From Lasiosphaeria ovina (Eukaryota; Ascomycota; Sordariomycetes; Sordariales; Lasiosphaeriaceae): a DNA stretch of 64,000 nucleotides. The position numbers and the translations under genes are program-made. Below, in pieces: positions 1-12,025 of the stretch. The notes under the pieces were generated by a model. That model was given only the letters and a program-made list of their open reading frames with translations. It searched no databases and was not told the DNA's origin. The DNA lies in contig JAULSN010000010.1 in the NCBI GenBank assembly GCA_033439765.1, forward strand, positions 620,001 through 684,000. The letters are read 5' to 3'. How positions within the stretch are numbered: position 1 is the stretch's first letter; each line of letters opens with the position of its first letter.

Positions 1-12
1 CCGAGTTGTGTG

Positions 13-234
13 CTAAAGAAATGCGTACGTGACATAGGGATGGGAGTGTGGCGCTATGGCGGCCAGGCCGGTGACAGTGACGCTTCGCGAGCTATCGTCG
101 TTGCTGTTGGTTGTATTGTTACGCGGCTGGAGGGGACCAAGGCGGAGAAGCTCGGGTTGATTCATCGCTATGCCCATGGCCCCATTGGCCCAGGGGGCCC
201 AGAGCGAGCAGACGACCAGGGCGAGGGATCTCAT
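13..234 (-). CDS. possible first exon of a secreted protein, weak
   Basis: This 73-codon minus-strand reading frame starts with a short hydrophobic N-terminus (MRSLALVVCSLWAPWANGA) that would pass as a signal peptide with an Ala-x-Ala type cleavage site. It continues into an Asn/Ser-rich stretch with possible N-glycosylation sites (NNTT). The frame stops close to the window edge. A GT inside the last codons (Tyr-Val-Thr, near position 26) could be a splice donor to an exon outside the window. No family is recognised, and the ORF could equally be chance. Confidence 0.2.
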   Translation of the reverse strand: MRSLALVVCSLWAPWANGAMGIAMNQPELLRLGPLQPRNNTTNSNDDSSRSVTVTGLAAIAPHSHPYVTYAFL

Positions 235-790
235 CTTGGGAAGTGACGTTGAAAAGCTCGGGACTCGACTTTTGTGTTTACAAGATTACAGTCTTTGGTC
301 AAGTTTGCAAATTGCACTCGAATTTGGTAGAGCTACAAGTTAAAAAAATAAAATAAAAATGAACAGACTGCTGGACAGCATATGCCAAGAGACTTGATAC
401 TGGCCTTGGTCTTCGAGGAAGGTGCGGCCCTCGACTACCTACTCGTGGTAACCAGTGCCGCTTGTCCAACCGAGTTGCTCTTTCCATCTCCTTGAGCGTG
501 TAAATCGGCCATTTCTTGGCACTCCCTCCTCTACACTCCAACCTCTAAATATTTGTTGGCGTGGTACTTGGGAAATAAGTAAAATAATAAATAAACCGAC
601 TAATTAATAGAGGTCTTAAAATATACCCTACAACAGAAGGCTTCAAATCCGTCGAAATATCACCCTGCAATTTCAGTGTCTATACTTCGCTTGATTTTCT
701 TATTAGCTGTGCTCACTCTAAGTAAGGTACTCTAATGTACTAAACCTACCCTCGCTGATGAGGAAAAAATCCCCCACCTCGATGGCCGAT

Positions 791-1828
791 TTACACCGGA
801 CGCTCGGGGAGATTGTCTTGGCAGTTTTTCTCCTTGCGCATATGGTCAGCGGACCTGCGGGGAGTCAGCAAGTCTCTTCAACCTCTTTTCTTCGTCGACT
901 CACCTCTTCCACGTTTCGGGGTCGGCGTATAGACGTATCTCATCGTTGGACAGTATCCGGTGGTAAGGCGGGTAAGGGCACGGAAGATTGTCTACAACAC
1001 CCCCTTGCAGCCTCCGAGTCTTCCGTTTCATGTATCCAGACAGGCAGGAGGTGCAGCAATGGAAGGGGTGGTCGTAGAACAGAGCAAGCTTCAGAGGAAA
1101 GTCGAATACTTGCCACATCCAGTCACCCTCAATACCCTCACATACATCGACCCAGCCCCCAATGGTGTCAAAGTCAGCTTCGAAGAACCTCTCGAGGCAA
1201 AAATCGCACTTCCGGCCAAGGCCGACCTGCCGGCGACGCAGTGCCTCCATGAAGATGGGAACGCAACGGAGGCCAACCCCATTGCGGGGGTCGACGTTGA
1301 GCATCCTGATTGTACCAGGGTTCAACTCGGGGATCCACCCCTCCTCGTCGGACTCTGAAGACTAGGGGTCGAGGTCGAAAAAGGATTTCCTCATATACCC
1401 GTGATGCGTCAGCTGAGAGTGTAGGATGGCCGCCGTCATCAGAGCAGATGGCTCAGGCCACGGGTCAAGGGCCTCGCAAGTCCTTCGCAACACGGCTACT
1501 CGCGCATACACAGTATTTGTCTACTCATGGCTTAATATCCTTGACTTCGAGCCAGTTGAGGACGTGGGCCAGTTCGTTCGCGTGCTTGATGTCGACGAAC
1601 CGGCCACATGTCCCTAGACACAGGAGCCACGAAGATTGTCCCAAGTTATCATACCAGCGGTATTCGAATGAGTTCGTGATGTGCCCAGCGAGGAGAAGCA
1701 GATCTTTTCCGAGCATCTGGTCAGGGGCGAGAGGTGAGGGCCCGTTGGAAGTAGTCGCCCGTGCAGAAGCCGGAGTGCGTGGTGTTTGCAATCTCTCCTT
1801 GGCATAACTCGCAGAGATATGTTGCCAT
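791..1828 (-). pseudogene. decayed RING/RBR (IBR)-type ubiquitin ligase-like gene
   Basis: Reading the minus strand from an ATG at 1828 gives an N-terminus with paired cysteines (MATYLCELCQGEI, then SGFCTGDYF), as in small zinc-binding modules. The frame is lost near 1732 and continues one base out of phase. It then meets TGA codons at 1527-1525 and 1467-1465 and TAG at 1364-1362. Beyond these the frame 1325-904 encodes a RING-like half: KCDFCLERF, then HCCTSC, then LPCPYPPYHRILSNDEIR and ADPETWKR. That ending resembles the first RING of fungal RBR E3 ligases (known family pattern). A 49 bp intron (903-855, gtgagt...cag) joins a short tail ending at 791. The stops could derive from C-to-T changes in CGA or CAG codons, as repeat-induced point mutation would produce, but this is inferred. 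The family call is moderate and the pseudogene status likely. Confidence 0.45.
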
Positions 1829-2984
1829 CGAAAAGTCAGCACAGGAAAAACTGTCGGTGTTGATGATGACTTTTCTAAAGATATGGGACTCTAGTCAACC
1901 TGGCGTCAACCCACTAGCCTCTAGGAGCGCCTGGAGATGGTTGGCTGCCATATTGTAAAAAAAAAACACGAATTCCGATCGATAGGGCGTTCGGACTTGC
2001 GAGTGAAAGGGTAGCAATGGAGGCTGAAAGTGCAACGACTGTTGGGAACGAAGAGCGGGCAAAACGGAAGTAGATATGTCGCGACAGAATACGATAAAAA
2101 TTATGGCCGGGTGCAGGTCCACAGAACCTGGGATACCAATTTTTCTTCGATATCGAACTCTACATTTTTGAGAAAGAGCTCTGATCCACGTACCTACCTT
2201 GCCTAATTCTCCCGCGTATCCTCCTGTGCGTCCTCGGCACCTGCTGGTAGTTGAGATACTCGGGGCCTACCGAGTAGGTAATTCGGACAGGTAAAGTCAT
2301 GAAGTACGAATTTCGATCCAGCTGCCCATGCGCTTACATGCAGCCCGACCACCCGGGTCAACAAATTTGAAGTCGCCAAATCCGCCAGAACCCCTGAAAC
2401 GATGTTTTCCGAGGTGTCTTCTTTCCAAGACAACGGTGCGGCCTAGATTTGTACGAAAGATTATTAAGTTAGAGCAAGCGGCTAGTGGGGTTTGTAGCAT
2501 CTCCCTGTCTCCAAAGGTCTTTAATAAGTATTTCTAGAGAAGAAATAAACCTCTAGGATTCCAAAATAAAGATTCAAATGGCTATTGCCTCTCTTGGCGA
2601 AAAACCTTTACGGCGAGTCGTAAGATGCTAAGGCCATCATTTGGATCTTGGAAAGTACCACGCTAACAAACATCTAGGGATTGGATTGTACTTAATACTT
2701 CTCTGGGCCTAAATTTTTTTGACAAGTATATTCTCCTTCATATTTTACTTGTTAAAAGCACACAGTCTCGCGAGGGACATGGTCACTTTTGCCGCGCGGC
2801 TTTGTGAAGCACGTTGCAGTCTTCGGTCTTCAGAGGTTGTGATCAGTCGCGCTGGCTGAGCCGAGGCACGTCCTAGTGGCGCGGGCGGGCTACGTCACTG
2901 GCTGGGTTCAGGGGCCGAGTTCAGGGGCAAGGGAGTGGAAGATGGGATCAAGGGGGCGGTGGCCAGTAGGGTGCGGCTGCGAAC
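1829..2984. other. intergenic, AT-rich
   Basis: No convincing reading frame was seen on either strand. The 2430-2780 part is notably AT-rich, and GC rises again before the hydrolase gene. It probably holds the promoters of the two flanking genes. Confidence 0.4.
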
Positions 2985-4436
2985 ATGCCATGGAGTGCAG
3001 CCACTGCAACAAGTCAGCAACGACTCAAAACCAAAGACCGACAAAGAAAAAGACATGCGCACCAAGACTTGGCAACAATTCCACGCGCAGAGGTGCCCCA
3101 GATACAGAATGTAAGTCGCTTTACCAGCCCTGCAAAAGAATTCTGCTCGAACAGTACAGTACGCCCGGACTACCCGCTAATTGGACCCCTGGTTAATCTG
3201 GCAGGGCGACTGCGACCCCCCCACAGCGCGTGTCCCCGGTCATTCCGACGGCCGCCGAGACGGCCCAGCATCCGGCCTTCCCAACGGCGATATGGAATCT
3301 CGAGGCCGACCGCAAGGGCGTTGTGCCCGTGGCCGAGGGCCGCGGCGGGCCCCTCAAGATTAGCTGGGAGATTCACGGCGACGGCCCCGTCAAAGTCATT
3401 GTGAGCCTCTCCTTTGCGCTGCTTGCAGCAGCAGTCGCACCCTGGCACAAGCTAACCACGACCTTCCCACTGCTTCTAGTTCATCATGGGCCTCGGCGGG
3501 CTCAAGACTACGTGGCAGCGGCAGACGCTGCACTTTGGGCACGAGCGGCGCGAAAATTACTCGGTGCTGGTGATGGACAATCGGGGGATGGGCGACAGCG
3601 ACAAGCCGCTGATGCGGTACAGCACGAGCGAGATGGCGCGGGACGTGGCCGAGGTGCTGGCGCACGTGGGGTGGCTGCCCTCGTACCCTCCCACATTAAC
3701 ACCACCACCAGCGCGGAACCTACACATCGTGGGCATCTCGCTGGGCGGCATGATCGCGCAGGAGCTCGCGTTCCTGGTGGCTGAGCACGTCAGCTCGCTC
3801 AGCCTGTGCTGCACGGCAGCAGCCATCGAGAACACGACGACGTTCGCCGAGAACATGGCCAACCGCGCGCAGCTGCTGGTGCCCAAGTCGCTGGACCGCA
3901 GCATCGCCGACGGCGCGCGCAACATGTTTGGCGAAGCGTGGCTGGCCGAGCCCGACAACGCGCACGTGCCGGACCCCGCGACGGCGCCAAAGGTCCTGCC
4001 CCCGACAACAACCATCACAGCAGCAGCAGAAACAGCAGCATCAGCGCCGGGGCCACCGGCGAAATACCTCAAGTTCGACAGCAACGCAGAGCGCTTTGTA
4101 GCGCAGGAGCTGACGAAGCGGCAGGACCGCGCGCGGTTCGGGCGCAAGGGGTTCCTGCTGCAGCTGATCGCGGCGGGATGGCACCACAAGAGCGCGGATC
4201 AGCTGCGGGAGATTGGCGACCGCGTCGGGCGGGAGCGCATTCTCGTGATGCACGGGACTGAGGACCGTATGATCACGGTGCCGCACGGGCGGAAGCTAAT
4301 CGCGCAGCTCGAGCCGGGCACGGCGCTGTTGGTCGAGGGCATGGGCCACGCGCCCATCGTGGAGCGGTGGGAGTGGTATAACGGCCTGCTCGAAGACCAC
4401 TTTGCTGTCGGCGAGAAGCTGGATGGGCGGGCATGA
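2985..4436 (+). CDS. alpha/beta hydrolase fold protein
   Basis: Three exons, 2985-3110, 3227-3400 and 3480-4436, join in frame to give about 418 residues. Intron 1 has gtaagt...cacag and intron 2 has gtgagc, a gctaac branch site and ctag. The oxyanion-side motif FIMGLGG begins exon 3. VMDNRGMGDSDKP follows, then the nucleophile elbow GISLGG (Ser near residue 187), the acid in HGTEDRMI and the His in GMGHAP. This order is typical of soluble esterases, epoxide hydrolases and BioH-like enzymes, but the substrate cannot be told. An Ala/Thr/Pro-rich low-complexity insert lies in the cap region (about 3985-4065). The 5' exon is the least certain part, because the first ATG was chosen only by frame continuity with the donor at 3111. 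The catalytic triad appears intact. Confidence 0.82.
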
Positions 4437-4932
4437 CGTGATGAAGGACTTGCCCTTATGTGTTGCTAAGACGTCATATACATGAACGATATACCTAGGT
4501 GTAAGAGCAGCAAAGCGGGACTGTAAACTGGAGCCTTTGTTTTCTACTTCCATATCCCCTTGTCCATTTTACAGGGTCAGGAAATCTGGCATTTCACTTA
4601 TATTTTGGATATTACCAGGGAGTTCGACGCATTACTTGATCTTGGTCTGCCGCCCTAGGGACTCTCAAACAAGTGTAGATATAACATGCAAACCTACGAG
4701 AATCTCGTACCGCTTTAAATCTGGCCTGCCATCAGCAACGAGCGGCAACGAGCAGTAACGAACGACATGTTGTCCTTCATCAAACGCTTGGGAGTTATCT
4801 CGCTTGCCACATTGGAAAACAACACGTGTACCACCATTCAAGCCAACAATGATCAAAACATACAAGAACCCGTACACAAAGTAGGAAATGCTAACTTGGC
4901 ACACGCCCGGTACAGTGCCAATGGCTGGTGAC
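4437..4932. other. short convergent spacer
   Basis: About 500 bp between the 3' ends of the hydrolase (plus) and N-myristoyltransferase (minus) genes. It presumably holds both 3' untranslated regions. No further gene was seen. Confidence 0.5.
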
Positions 4933-6774
4933 CTAGAGCATGATAAATCCTACGCCGCTCGAAGTCTTCTCGTCCAGTTGGTTCTTCTTGCCAACGCCTC
5001 CGTGGATCGGGTTGGCCCTATAGTTGAAGAGATAGTAGTGAAGCTGGCCATCGCCGGGTCCAAACTTCTGGTCCTCCAGAAAAAGACCATTGTCCATCAG
5101 AGAAAGTGCATTAAACACGTCATAGCCGAACCGCTTCGCAAGGACAAGCGCGTCGGCAATCAGCAGGTTCAACCGAGCCTTGATAGCCGGGCGATCTTCG
5201 GGCGTGGTGAGCCCGGTCTCGGTTGCGTAGTAGAACAGATACGCTGCCTTGATGGACGAATGCTTGGCCGAACGGAGGACGGATGAGTCAAGGCCGTAGA
5301 ACGAAAAGAAGTCGGTAATCTTGCCGTTAGCATCCTGCAATCAATGTTAGCGTCGTAATCGTAGCAAGAGCATGGCGTAAGTGTAGTCTTACCTCAACCA
5401 CGTATGTCCAAACCACCTGCTCTCCAGGGGCATCCTTCTTGTGCAGCAGCCAGTGATCAATTTCTTCCTTGTTGAACACGGGCGTGAGGTCGTATCGCTT
5501 GAGGTAGCGCTCGAGGAGACTTCCCACGGCATCTAGATCCTTGGCCTCCATTTCACGGAGCCCGCGGATCGACGTGTTTTCGCCCAGGGCAAACTTGCGC
5601 GCCTGGAATGCGGGCTTGCTGGTGGGCGGGCACGGGCTGAATCCTACTTCGTAAAGCTTCATCCAGTTCAGGGCGCGGTGGTAGTACCGGCAGGTGCTGA
5701 CTGGTGTGGGAAGCACCACACCGCCGGTGTAGATAGCTTGCCAGATGCCCTCCCGATTGATGCGGCGAGTGATCTCCTTAATGAGAACCGGAGCCAGCCG
5801 CTTTCCCCTGAGCTTCTTGTGCACGCAGATGAAGTTCACTTCTGATCCATGCACGATCTTGTCCCGCACGCGGATCTCGGTCGGGACCGCGCCAATGAAG
5901 GCGCACAGAGCCCCGGACTTTGCCCGGATGCCGACATGCCACTCCTTCTTCCAGCCCGGCGACATTAGAGACCTAGCACCAGAGCGTTAGCCAAGCAATG
6001 ATAGTCTAAACCAAGGTCGATTATTAAGACTTACCATCTCAGAAGCGACGGAGAATACTTGAATCTGAACATGGCCTCGTTGTCCTCAACATAATGGCCG
6101 TACAGAAGCTTTTCCACTTCTTGCATCTGGCTCTCGTTGGTGAGGTCCATAGTGTCCCACTCAAACTGGTCCAGCGACAGTGGTATCGGATCAGGGGAAA
6201 TGTCCTTAATTTCCTGAACCTTCAAAGGCCCCTCCTCAAAGAGCCCGGGCTTCTCCTCGCCGAATTGTGGGACGGGCTGCGTGGCCCAGAACTTGTACGA
6301 CGCCATGTCCTTGCGGTTCTTGCCGCTGCTTGCTAGGCCCGTCATGATATCCTGAAGTTGGAGCTTCTTGAATGCCTCGGCAGTGGTGGAGGCCGAGGAG
6401 CCCTCGCCGCCGGATGCCTGGAGCTCGTTTGCCAAGGCTGGGTTCAGGGCTATGAACTCTTGAATCTGCTCTGGCGTCAAGCTATCCATGGCCTTTTTGG
6501 GATCCGTCTCGGTTTTGACACTCCCAACGGCACCTTCCAGAGCTTTTTTGATCTTATTTCTCTTGCTCTTCTTCTTTTTCTTCTTTGATGAGCCCTCACC
6601 CTCTGCCGGTCCCGAGGTGCCCTGTCCAGTCGTGGCCTCGACGTCGTCCGAAGAGAGATCGCCATCGGACTCGGCGGCGGCGGGCTTGGCAGGGCTCAGG
6701 CCGGAAAGAATTTTCGCAGCTTCATCCTCGGGGTGCTGCTTGCTCGCATCAGCTGGCTTGGATTCGTCCGCCAT
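4933..6774 (-). CDS. NMT1: glycylpeptide N-tetradecanoyltransferase (N-myristoyltransferase)
   Basis: Transfers myristate from myristoyl-CoA to the N-terminal glycine of target proteins in the cytosol. It is an essential enzyme in fungi. Exons are 6774-6035, 5972-5393 and 5334-4933, giving about 573 residues. Both introns are short (62 and 58 bp) with gtaagt/gtaag donors. The first roughly 110 residues are acidic and then Lys-rich, including a run of lysines followed by [11 protein letters not shown], the usual ribosome-binding-type N-terminus. The catalytic region follows with [54 protein letters not shown] and [11 protein letters not shown], all family signatures. The protein ends in GFIML, so the C-terminal Leu carboxylate used as catalytic base in this family is present. 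The intron 1 junction restores the expected W-S-L-M-S-P-G-W stretch. Confidence 0.97.
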
Positions 6775-7667
6775 TTTGGGGCCGGGGTGGAGGGCTGCGT
6801 CGATCGAACTATGGTAAGGGGATGCAGAGCAAAGAGTATGTGGTGTTGGGAATCAAGCGTCCGGACAGTTGGAGGGCAGAGAAGTTGGTGTGTATATATA
6901 TTGAAGCCGTGTTGTGTTCGGGATCTTGGTCGAATTCCCGAAGTTTACGGTGTTGTGGAAAGTGACAGCTCGGTCGGTTGTGTGCACGAAAGAATACAGC
7001 TTGCGACAGCTCAACCAACTCAACCTTGTGGTGCGGGGCAGGTTTCTTTGGCGTCGAGACACCGCGGGGTCGAAGTAAGTAGAAGCTTAACAGCCGATGC
7101 TGGGAATTCCTTGCAAGTGTGCTAAGGGGCCGTCAGGTAGGTCAGTTTTTACCAACGAGCCTAAAATCCTAGCTCTTCCAGACTCCAGCTCTTTAAGTTG
7201 CACAGGTGGAGTTCCCAAATTGTCGTCATCTGAACACTTGTCACTCCATCCGCAACATCCTTTTTTCTCCTATTTACTAGTGCAGACCTGGTGCTGTTGG
7301 TGGCGACAGGATCTGTAAGATGGACGCCCTGGTTAAAGCAGCGGCCGACTCGTTTTGCTTCAGTGCTGCCAGGGGGGACACCCGCCCACCCTTGTTCCAT
7401 CACCGTTGCATTCAGAGACTAGGCCCTAATTGGTTAACCAGATTCCAGGAGGAGCAATGAGTGCTGCGCCAACTGCTGCCTATTCCTCCAACCTCATTCG
7501 AGTCCTCGGTGTTTTGAATTGTCTTCTCCGTTGCGATTCACCTTGTTGCTGTCCGCTGTGTCCGGCATTGCGGGTACTCTATCCTTTAGCAGCCCTGATT
7601 AGTATCGAGTTTTGCTCCCCCTGAAACCTCCATACGTTTGTTTACACTGCGAGTGACGCCAGCAACC
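6775..7667. promoter_or_regulatory. divergent promoter region
   Basis: About 0.9 kb separates the head-to-head N-myristoyltransferase gene and the membrane-protein gene at 7668. It must hold both promoters. A TATA-like tgtatatata lies near 6890-6900, about 115-125 bp upstream of the NMT start. Pyrimidine-rich sequence precedes the ATG at 7668. No conserved gene was seen inside. Confidence 0.45.
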
Positions 7668-8843
7668 ATGGGCAGACCGTCTCTTAACGATCGTCCCGAT
7701 GGCGACGCCCTGTCCCTGCACACGCAACCCGGGGACCGATTGCTTGACGATGATGCGCCTGAGCTCCAAGTTGACGACTTCCCACCTCTCTACGAGGATG
7801 TCGCCGAGTCGAGCACCAGCAGTGCCCCGCTCCTAGCGAACCCATCTGGGCCCCCGAGCATGGTGAATGCCCTGAACATGGGGAATGAGTGGAAACGAGA
7901 CGACCAGGGCAACGAATACTACATCGACGAGCGGCTCAACACGGATCCTAAGTTCCTCGAGAAACATGTCGAGTGGTGGGCTCAGACACCGCCTCGGCCC
8001 TATGTGCGCATCCTTGGCACGCACAAGCAGAACGTGGACAATGCGGGCAAGAAGGAGAAGAAGACGGTCACCGACTTCGACGTCCAGGTAGAGCTCACGC
8101 CCTACCTCTACTCGGACGCCACCAATCGCGTCTCGTGGCGGGAGCTGCGAACCATCGAGAACAGCGAGGTTGCGCGCCGCGGCACCGTCCTGCGCAAGAG
8201 GGCGCCTGGCTCAAGCCAGAATATCGAGGTCGGCCTGGCCGAGAAGCCGACGCTCGCCGAGTGGACGCACCGCTACTGCGCCAGCTCTGCCGGGCTCAAG
8301 TGTCTGGCCCTAGAGCGGCGCGTCGTGGGCTTCGACGCCGAAAAGGTCAAGCAGAAGCTGAACAGCATGGTGCGCGCGACCAACTACCGCGGCTGCGTCC
8401 AGATCACCTTCCCTACTAAAGATGCTCGCGTCGAAGTCTACAACGACTGCAAGACGAACCGGTGGCGGATGACTACCTGGGTCTGGTGGCTGTGTACCCT
8501 GACTCTGATGATCCTCTTCACGTGGCCGTATCTCTTCTTCCGCACCAAGCGGTTCGAAGTCGTCGTCGCCGAATGGCCCTTCTCGAAACCCGGCGAGAAC
8601 GGCCGCAAGAAGTATGTCAGCATCAGCGAGGACCAATGGTACAACATGTGGGGAAGGGCTATCAGCCGCGCTGTTTTGGAAAAGAGGCAGTGTACGCTCG
8701 ATCAGCAAGACCTAATCGCGTCGCAGGGCGCAGACCCTGTGTATGGTGATGGCATTGTAGACGAGGCTATGGGCTTCCTCCGCGCCGGAATCAACGCCAT
8801 GAATGAGGTGAACCGCCACCTTGGATGGGGCCATGATTCCTAG
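7668..8843 (+). CDS. conserved fungal single-pass membrane protein of unknown function
   Basis: A single exon of about 391 residues. I start at ATG 7668, whose context CAACCATGG is a good fungal Kozak match, rather than at any upstream in-frame non-ATG codon. The N-terminus is acidic and Pro-rich (LQVDDFPPLYEDV). The middle part is a folded basic/acidic domain. One strongly hydrophobic segment (WVWWLCTLTLMILFTWPYLFF, about residues 270-292) is a likely membrane span. After it come FEVVVAEWPFS and ISEDQWYNMWG and a C-terminus ending GWGHDS. The layout looks like a conserved ascomycete protein family without an assigned role. I recognise no catalytic motif and infer only a membrane location. 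Confidence 0.75.
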   Translation: MGRPSLNDRPDGDALSLHTQPGDRLLDDDAPELQVDDFPPLYEDVAESSTSSAPLLANPSGPPSMVNALNMGNEWKRDDQGNEYYIDERLNTDPKFLEKHVEWWAQTPPRPYVRILGTHKQNVDNAGKKEKKTVTDFDVQVELTPYLYSDATNRVSWRELRTIENSEVARRGTVLRKRAPGSSQNIEVGLAEKPTLAEWTHRYCASSAGLKCLALERRVVGFDAEKVKQKLNSMVRATNYRGCVQITFPTKDARVEVYNDCKTNRWRMTTWVWWLCTLTLMILFTWPYLFFRTKRFEVVVAEWPFSKPGENGRKKYVSISEDQWYNMWGRAISRAVLEKRQCTLDQQDLIASQGADPVYGDGIVDEAMGFLRAGINAMNEVNRHLGWGHDS

Positions 8844-9346
8844 ACACCCCACATCAACACCTAGGATGGAGCTATCTTTACCACTAGCTGGACCTGCTCT
8901 AAGTTGGTTCTTGCTTACTGGATTGTGGACTTGGTTGCTTAGGAGGTTTAGGTGGATCCGCTGTTCCGGCTGAGTTCTCTAAATTTTCTTTCCTATTCTT
9001 CTTGCCTTTTCCCCCATGTATTGGCTCCTTATAGGCTGTATGACTTCTTTGACAAACTCCGGATTTTCTTTGCCGTTTCCCGAGCAAGCCTCGTCGTGAT
9101 AAGCGTTCCTTATTCGTACTGTTTGTTTCTCATCGCAGATCAAGCCCGCGCTTTGTAACTCGTCTTACATAAGGAAGTAAAAGAGATGATTGATATGTTA
9201 TTGCTTCTCGCGTTAGAGTCTCTTTCGAGCAATATCTGCGGCGGTTGGCTGCATGATGTGGCCCTGTAGGTGACATTGCTGATTTATAAAACCCCTGAGG
9301 TAGCAGAACAGACCTAGTTGGCGGTTGTTCGTCCAGCTTAATCTCG
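8844..9346. other. convergent spacer
   Basis: About 500 bp of AT-richer sequence between two converging 3' ends. No gene was seen. Confidence 0.4.
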
Positions 9347-10967
9347 TCACGCGGGGCTAACGACCACTTCATCAACAATGCCGAAAGATCGCATGACGGC
9401 GAGAAGCATGGGACTATAGTACATAATGTCGTTGTGTCCTAGTAAAGTTAATACATCCGATATAGCAACCCTCGCCGTTATAGGGGGTTATGTAGATGTA
9501 GATTGACTCACCTCCGTGCTGAAACACCTCGCGGCTGACAAAAATGTCCTGCTCCGCCCACTCGGCGACAAATGCATCTTTCCAAGGCGTAGTAATCGTG
9601 TTTTCGCCCTTCTCAAACGTCCTCATTGCTTGCTCTGGCGTCAACATGCCGTCGCCGCCCGGCACTACTCTCCCGTTGACGGCAGCCGCAAACAGGATGT
9701 CGTCCTCGTGGCACGGTATGTCCCAATCGTTCGCTGCGTGTATGAGATGCAGCCGGAGCCTTCCATTCCGGGCCTTGACGGTTCTTACCACCTCCTCAAG
9801 CCGGTTGCTGCTCTGCCACTTATCGACGATGCACTTTTCGACCTGCTTCAGAACCCAAGGCCAGGCCCGGAACGGCGCCAGAACAGGCACCCAGCCCGCG
9901 ATGGCGTAGCCGCTCAGCATCTTGGGCAGGCTGCTGAAGGCGCTGACCAGAACGACTCCCGCGAAGTCGACGCCCTCCTTGGCGAAGAACTCGGCCACGC
10001 CCGACGCGACTGCCGTGCCGAGACTGTGGCCCAGGAGCACAATCCGGTCGGCCGGCACGCCCGCAACGTTCATGGCCCATTCCACCGCGGCTGTTGCGTC
10101 AAGAATCAGCCCGGTTTCGCTGGGCGACCCCGTGCTGCGTCCGAAGCCGCGGTAGTCGATGGCCAGGACGTGGTACGCTGATGTGTCAGTCAGGGCGTGG
10201 TACGACGGAGGCCGGATGGCCTGCGCAATGTGGCCCGCGTTACCATGTACTGGTGGCAAGTAAAATATTGCCAGTCAGATAAACGAGACCTTGCACAGCT
10301 TGAGGGAGGACACAAAGAGTAGAGGGTGGAGGGCACGCACGATAGATGACGAGACGCGAAGTAGGGTCCTCCCTCAATAGCCTGAAGTTTTCCGTCTGTG
10401 TGATGTCCTTGCAGAATCCAGTGCTCCGTGCGGATAGCACGGCTTCATGCTGGCCATACAAAGGAAGAGGCAGAATATGCCAAGCATACAGAACCTCGCC
10501 GTCAGACGTGGGCAGAGAAAAGGAGGTGACTTGGTTCTCTAGAGTTTGCGCCACGGTGTTTTCACGTCAGCCTTCGGTTTTTTTTGGTTTTTTTTTCCTA
10601 TTACTTGCTTAGGCGCCAGGCTCTATGTGATGGAGCCAAATGCCATTTTCATGAAAGGCAGAAACTGACTGGCAAAACCCCATTGCGTTGGCTCATTGAT
10701 CTCGTGCCACCACAACGTGTGAATCTTGTGCGCATACAAAAAACTAGGCGAAAGACGCAATCAGCCTAAGCGATCCCGGGGACGCTCCAGCATCTACGAC
10801 GTGAGACCCGGACATGCACGCTGGAGTAGAATGGCCATGTGGAAGTCGGGCTGCCCTTACTGGCGCTGGAAGAAAGGAATGGAACCCAAGCCCAGGAACG
10901 TGCCGTAGAGACCCAGAGGCACCGCAACTACCAGGCTTGCGATCCAATATGAAACGGATTTTGCCAT
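9347..10967 (-). CDS. ABHD12-like membrane-anchored serine hydrolase
   Basis: Five exons give about 402 residues: 10967-10861, 10743-10670, 10538-10341, 10249-9512 and 9438-9347. Exon 1 carries a membrane anchor (SYWIASLVVAVPLGLYG). The small exon 2 of 74 bp encodes the linker YAHKIHTLWWHEINEP. Exon 3 starts the hydrolase domain (KNQVTSFSLPTSDGE). Exon 4 holds VIYLHGNAGHI, LAIDYRGFGRS, the nucleophile elbow GHSLGTAVA (Ser near 202) and the acid region HAANDWDIP. Exon 5 supplies the catalytic His in HGGHNDIM (near 374). ABHD12 relatives hydrolyse lysophospholipids and monoacylglycerols at membranes, so the exact substrate here is inferred. Intron 2 uses a less usual gtcagt donor with a gctgac branch site. 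Simple ORF calling would cut this gene to its exon 4 core. Confidence 0.85.
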
Positions 10968-12025
10968 GGCGATTAAACACGCTGCTGGAGCAAGATGGAC
11001 TCGAGAGGTATGTTTCGATCTATACGTGTATATCCCTATACGCAGCTGCCGGGGGCCGAGCTCGACGCCATCTCCGAAGTGGAAGGAGTTCCAGGTTGGT
11101 TGTTGGAATTTGGACGCGTGCGTGGCTTGCGTGTGGGATTCTGCGGCGGCCAGAGGAGCTGACGTTGGACCTGTAAGAGGGACAGGGGTCGAGGAGTCGT
11201 TAAGGACATTATTAGCGCGGGTGGGCCCTGCACAGAATATCACCAGACTTGGGTGCAAACCAAAAGCGCGCTAGATAGTGCGGCTATGAGCACCGCTACA
11301 GATATGCGGCTTATCCTGCGTTCCCACAGGAGGCAGTCAGCCGCAAGAGCCACCTTTGCGACTGGCTTGTATCAAGCCCCGTCACCGTCAATGGGATTTT
11401 GAAGTTTGTAGGCGACATCTATATGCAACGCAAGAAACGCAAACAGTGACCCCTCGACGAGTAAGATATCAAAGAATCTTTCAAGCTTTCGAACAATGTA
11501 CGCATGGGAATCCACGGGGTTTCAAGAGAAACTTCGGGAATTCCTGCTTCTGACATGGAAGGCCGGAACGCTTTGCGAACCCCAAATTATAAATCCGTGC
11601 CCTGCAGCCAATCAGCGGCATTTGCAGCTCACGGATCCAGCGAAGGTTCAGCGAGGGTTTAGCGCGCCTGCGCCTGAGCGAACAGCCCCCAGAACAGAAC
11701 GTGCCTTTCCAGACCATCCAGCCAGGCCACCTGCACCCATTTCTTGGGGAGGTCTCCATCTTTCGTCCAAGCCGCATTTGCAACCTTCAACACGCCCAGG
11801 CTCGCGCCCACGCCGCCTCGCCCCAACAACTTCTAGGGTTCATCGTCGCGCCAGACTTGCAGTCTGCCGCCATTCGAATTTCCGGTTCGCCCCTTGAAAT
11901 CTCGAAGTCACATCAAGCTTCAATCCTCCAATTCTCGCGGCAGCACGAATTCGAGCACGCGATTCCGATGACTTTATGACGGATCTTTCCAAGCCCTCCC
12001 GAACTCGGTTCGCCAAGCCGCTCCA
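10968..12025. promoter_or_regulatory. divergent promoter region
   Basis: About 1.06 kb between the heads of the ABHD12-like gene (minus) and the Swc3 gene (plus). Candidate frames inside it have poor coding character. It is likely two promoters and leaders. Confidence 0.4.
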
